NCBI GenBank assembly: GCA_037349105.1
Contig: JAYJMM010000123.1
Coordinates: 2,108,001-2,172,000, forward strand
Direction: 5' to 3'
DNA length: 64,000 nt
Origin: Limnomonas spitsbergensis
Taxonomy: Eukaryota; Chlorophyta; Chlorophyceae; Chlamydomonadales
The translations under genes and the position numbers were made by a program. Positions 54,701 to 60,700 of the stretch are shown here, one piece after another. Below the pieces are notes generated by a model. It was not told the DNA's origin. It did not search any database and saw nothing but the letters and a program-made list of their open reading frames with translations. Position 1 is the first letter of the stretch. The number at the start of each line of letters is the position of its first letter.

Positions 54701-57700
54701 TTAAAGGGCCCCACAGGATGTCATGTCTTTCAGCCCTTCAGCTTTACGGGCACAAGTCCCATGCATCAAATGTGATGCCCCGTTGGACTGAAAAAACTTC
54801 ACTTCACAGCCCGAACATTGACTGCTCACTCCTTTCTACTCCCTACTCCCGCTCTCTCCCCCTGTTATCTCCTTGGTCCACCCTCATTCATGCTCCCTCA
54901 CCCTCACTGACTACTCCCTGCTCCCTCCGCCCTCTTACCCTCTTATTCTACCCTCCTCCCTGCCCCCTATCCCCCCCAGCGTTTGCGCCCAGGACGAACC
55001 TGTCACAGTTGGCAGGGGGGGCATGCATGGACCTAGGCAACCGGGACGGACGCGGCGGGACCAGTAACTTTGGCACCCTGCCGTCCACACTGGGATTCAC
55101 GGTGCGTTTGATTTGTTGTTGTTGGTGATGAATCCCGACCCACAATTTGAAAAAGGGACCACCAAAGAGTGGATAGCAACTTTGACACCCTTCCGACCAG
55201 CTTGGGGCTTACAGTCCGTTTGATTCGTTATTTGTGATGGAGCCCTGACTCGCAATTTCATAAGAAGGGACCGCCGCAGCGAGACCAGTAGCTTGGGCGC
55301 CCTGCTGACGAGGCTGGGGCTCTAACAGTGCCAAGCAAGTAAAAACGAGAAGCTAAAAAAACTCTAGAACAACTCAATAAAGAAATAGTGTAAATTCTGG
55401 GTCTTATGTACAGCACCCATCGTGATCCCTATCACATTTTGTAGTGCAGTCTGAATCCATGCACCCCTCTTCAATAGCCCTACCTGTACTGCAGAGGGGT
55501 ACATGAATTCTGACCGCACCTCCCCAACCCAGATTTCTGACATCTGCTTGGACAGAGACCTGTTTGGGCGGGGCAAGACCGGTAATGTGCACTTATAACT
55601 GAAAGTGGCCGCAGCCAGTTACTTGGATTACTATTTCCGGCGGCAGCACTTTAAGCGAGCCCAACCCTGCTCTACCCTGCCATGGCCAGTCGCAGCAAGT
55701 CTGCGCTAACGCAGTCGATGCAAACAACAGCAGCAACACTGAACCCTAATCCCTACCCTCAGCTATAAACCCTACCCCAGACCCTCAAGGCCTCAACCCT
55801 ACCATCAGGGTCAGCGTGGGAGTAGAGAACTGCAGCAGCGGCCCTCAAACCTCCACCCCACCCCTCAACCCACAAAAACAGGGCCAGCTACATCAAGTAT
55901 CCACTAGCGTGGTTGTGGCCAACAGCAGCAGCGGCCCTACCGTGCCTGTGGTGCGCTACACTGTGAACGGGGAGCTCGTGCTGCCCTCCACGTCGCCCTC
56001 CACGCTGGTGTACCTCTCGCTGTTTGTCAAGGATGCACTCGGAGCAATTATCACAGGTGCGGGCGGGCAAGGGCGGGCTGCCCATCAGGGACTAATACTT
56101 GATAAATGCAGAGCCTTAAGCCCTAAGCAAGCAAGGGGGGAATATAATCCCCTTTGGGTGCAGGGGAGTTAGGAAAATTTAGTAATGTAGGTTGGTGGAT
56201 ATTTGTATTTAAAAACTGAGCTGTGCAGCCTAATCTGCAATTCATAAGATTTATTCGTATGGAACTTCATGTCCTCCATGTCCTCTCCATGACCGTACGC
56301 CCGCTTCAGGGTGTTTTAAACTAAGCACAAGAAACGAGTATAACCCGGTATATAAAATAGCATGATCCTGACGCGGGTTTTGCCTGTCTCTTCAGACCAT
56401 TTCATCCTGGGCTCCATGACCACCTGACATAATTTACGTTATTGAATAAACGGTATCGCCGGCACCAGTGTGAATGAAAATGTTGAACCAATATTGTTAG
56501 AAATCTGTTTGACGCCCCACCCTGTGCCTCTTGGTGGAAGCAGACCCGTTCATCCTGGGCTCCATCACGATCTCTGTCGGCAGCAATGTCGCCAACACAG
56601 ACGAGCTCCAGATCCTGGGGACCCAGTTTGCCGCGTACAATGTGACGGCGGGGGGCTTTGCGTTCACGGGCCTGTCCCTGCGGGCGGTGGTGGGCGCGAG
56701 CTACAGCTTCTTCTTCTACATGGATACCGCCATCCAGGGCGGGGACGAGGTTGGTGGACCCATTGAAGGCTTTAATGACATTGAAGGCTTTGGAACCCTT
56801 ATGTACACGGAGGCCTCATGTGCGACCAGCCATGCTGCTTACGATTGTCTCTGTTGGCTGGTCAGCAACTCTTCCCAATGGGGCCATTAGCGGCCGCAGG
56901 CATGTCACGAGAGGTATACTCTTTGTAGGAGGGGGGACCACCATCCTCTTAATTCTTTCTTCACTCGCGGTCCCCTGCCTCCCCCTGGTTGTAGGTGCCC
57001 CCCTTGGAGCTGGTGGTACGCGTGCCAGACTGCGGTAATGGCCAATACTACGTGCTCAACAGGACAGCCTGCCAAGAGTGAGTGTGTGAGCGTGGTGTAA
57101 GGCAGAGTGTAAGGCAGAGCATGTGGAGGGAGCAGAATGAAGTGAGGATGGGCTTTGGAGGGAGCGGAGTGGGGAGTGGCTGATGGTGAGTAGAGGCTGA
57201 ACATGTGGGGGGAGCGGTGTTTGTGTGTGTGTGAGCCTTTGTGTATATTTCGTGAATGCTCCAGAAAGGCTTTACCCAGCTGGTGGTAGCTGGTTAGCTT
57301 CAGGTTTCCAAATGCCTGATTCAGGCTCAACGGAGACTGCTTGGCTGCTGCTGTGTCCAGCAAGCAGAAGCCAAGTGTGAGGTTTCAAAACCAAACAGGC
57401 GTCCACAGCGTTTTGATTATTTTATCTCAGACCCTGAAAAAGTGTGACTTTCTTGCTGGCAAGCAAAACAAGAATACTCTGGGTGACCCCCTGGTGTTCA
57501 TTTTCCTGTTTACGGTATGTTTCTATCAGCGAGGTGCAGACTTTGATTTATTTAATGAGCATTGTGAATAAAGGAACACCAGGTGTCTTGACGACCAGTG
57601 AGCCCTCGGACAAGTCTTGAAGCTGAATAAACCTTGTTTACTATGGACACGTGCCACCAGGTGTCGTGGCAGGCAGGGGACCCACTCTCGATCCACAGCC

Positions 57701-60700
57701 CTGTGGGGCCACATTATGTTATATAATCCTTACGAGACTCTGGACCACTCTGGACCATGTGTCTTAGTGAACAGTTGGCCAGCTTTTAATCCACGAACCT
57801 TTAGTGCCTTCATTTTTGTATTCTATATACTATAGACGCGCGCCTGCAGGTGTTGTGGCGGCCAGTGGCCCCGCTCTCAATCCACGACCCCCTTCAGTGC
57901 CTATATTTGTTGATCTCCTTCCAGGTGTCGTGGCGGCCAGTGGCCCCGCTCTCAATCAAGACCCCCTTCAGTGCCTTTTTTGGTTGATCTCCTTCTCTGC
58001 ATGTATGCCGCCAGGTGTCGCGGCGGCCAGTGGGCCCGCTCTCAAGCCAGTGGCGAGCCTGCAGAGTACTGCATCCCCTGCCCCGTCGGAGCGGAGTGCT
58101 CTGGCGGTGCTGTGGTGGTGCCCTCAGACACCATCTGGCACTCCTCCCCTGGATCATCAGCTATGCACAACGTGAGAGACTTGCCAGCTGTCTCATGCAT
58201 GCAGGCCGTGTTGTGCCGATTATGGTCCTTACGGTGTCTGAATTACGTAGCTGAGTTTCAGTCGCCGCAATTTCAAGGCAAATTCAGCTACTTTTACCAG
58301 TAAGAGACCTCTTAATATAACTTGCATGATTTCTGGATTACGGCGCAATTGCACAATTGCACAAATGCATAGATTGCAGGCCGTGTGGCTTCTGGTTAGA
58401 TGATGCGATGTATGGAGCCCCGCTGGGGGTCTAGGGCCTTCTAGGCTGTCTGGCGTCTTGCGGAGTGTATGGTGCCTTCCTGGCTGTCTGGCCCACTGCT
58501 AGCCGGCTGGCTGCGTGACTGGATGTATGGTGCCTGGCTAGCTGTCTAACGCGTTGCATGCTGTCTGGCGTCTTGCGGGATGTATGACGCCGTACTCGCC
58601 GTCTGGCGCACTGCAAGCTGTCTAGCGCATTGCTGGCTGTAGGGCACTTTGCTAGCCGTCAAGCGCCTTGCTGGCACATATGCTGCTGAGGAACCTTAAT
58701 ATTTTCTCGTTGGGCTAAGGTATAAGGTTTGGCCTCAATATGGTCTTGCTAGGGTTGCAGGTGAAATTTGGGTGGGCCCCAAACCCTGAACCCTAAACTA
58801 GGGTTCAGGGCTTGCAGGTGCCTTCACCTAGAGGGCTGATAAACACCGGAGGGATGCTGGGCATACGTCTGATGAGTGGAGAAGGGAGTTGACATCCCTA
58901 AACGTGTATCCCTTGGTGGGCACAGGGGGGTGTATACCACGAGGAGTACCCTATGAATCTCCAGAGGATGCTGTGCCTCTCCCACAGTTTGCCCTAGAGG
59001 GCTATTTACTGGAATGCTAAAACAGATCGGAGCTGCATCTCATAACCTCATCCAAATCCTTCCCGCATCCCCTACTGTTCGGCCCCCCCACCCCCGCATC
59101 CCCTCCTGTCCGGCCCCCCCACCCCCACATACCCTACTGTCCGGCCCCCCCACCCCCGCATCCCCTCCTGTCCGGCCCCCCCACCCCCACATCCCCTACT
59201 GTCCGGCCCCCCCACCCCCGCATCCCCTCCTGTCCGGCCCCCCCACCCCCACATCCCCTACTGTCCGGCCCCCCCCACCCCCGCATCCCCTCCTGTCCGG
59301 CCCCCCCCACCCCCACATCCCCTACTGTCCGGCCCCCCCACCCCCGCATCCCCTACTGTCCGGCCCCCCCACCCCCACATCCCCTACTGTCCGGCCCCCC
59401 CACCCCCACATCCCACTTCTGACTGCCCCATACATCCCCTCTTCTTCACCGACCCTCATCGCCCCCTTCTTACCAGATGCCCGCATGACCCCTTTCAATG
59501 CAGTGCCCCAACCCGGCAGCATGCACGAGGAATGGAAGCACCGTGGCTGAGCTGCAGGCCTGCCAATCCGTTTGGTGAGGGATCTCCTAGGGGTCAGCCT
59601 CAATGCCTCAATATAAAATATCTGCCTCTAAATATCTGCCTCTTAACATCTTTCTTTAAATATACCTGATGCCTTCACGAATATTGCTATTATTGCATTA
59701 GGAAGCTCAAAGCAATTTCTGCACTTGTGCCGGTCTACCCACACACTAGACTTACCCACTTCGACCGCACGCCTTTCGATTTATGTGTGCATCATTGCTG
59801 GCACCCCCCTATTTTGTTTCCCTGGAATGAGTCCAAAATTGTATTGCATCAACATTGCCTGCTTACCAGATAGATCTGCCCTCCTCTTTCGGTACATCTG
59901 AAGGCGCATCACTTGTGTGTGTGTATTGTGTACGCCAAACGATCCAGATCCACCGAGATCTCATTCGATCCCGCCTGTCCCGCGCAGGTACGAGTACCTC
60001 ATTGCAAATACGACCATGACCCCCTCGGAAGCAGGGCAGGCAGCACAGGTGAGGCCTTGGGGGGGAGGGGGGATCCAGCCTAGGGCAGGCAGCGCAGGTA
60101 AGGCCTTAGGGGGTGAGGCCTTGGGGGGGAGAAGGGATCCAGCCTAGGGCAGGCAGCGCAGGTAAGGCCTTAGGGGGTGAGGAATTGGGGGGGAGGGGGG
60201 ATCCAGCCTAGGGCAGGCAGCGCAGGTAAGGCCTTGAGGGGTAAGGCCATAGGGGGTAAGGCCTTGGGGAGGGGATCCAGCCCAGGGCAGGCAGCACAGG
60301 TAAGGCCTTGGGGAGGGGATCCAGCCTAGGGCAGGCAGCACAGGTAAGGCCTTAGGGGGTGAGGCCTTGGGGGGTAAGGCCTTGGGGGGTAAGGCCTTGG
60401 GGGGTAAGGCCTTGAGGGGTAAGACCTTGGGGGGTAAGGCCTTGGGGGGGAGGGGGGATCCAGCCTAGGGCAGGCAGCACAGGTAAGGCCTTGGGGAGGG
60501 GATCCAGCCTAGGGCAGGCAGCACAGGTAAGGCCTTAGGGGGTGAGGCCTTGGGGGTAAGGCCTTGGGGGGTAAGGCCTTGGGGGGTAAGGCCTTGGGGG
60601 GTAAGGCCTTGAGGGGTAAGGCCTTGGGGGGGAGGGGGGATCCAGCCTAGGGCAGGCAGCACAGGTAAGGCCTTGGGGAGGGGATCCAGCCCAGGGCAGG

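Noticed and set aside
59014..59603. Proline-rich plus-strand and glycine-rich minus-strand ORFs
   Set aside because: Derived from the C-rich minisatellite; the real coding frame resumes only at 59504.
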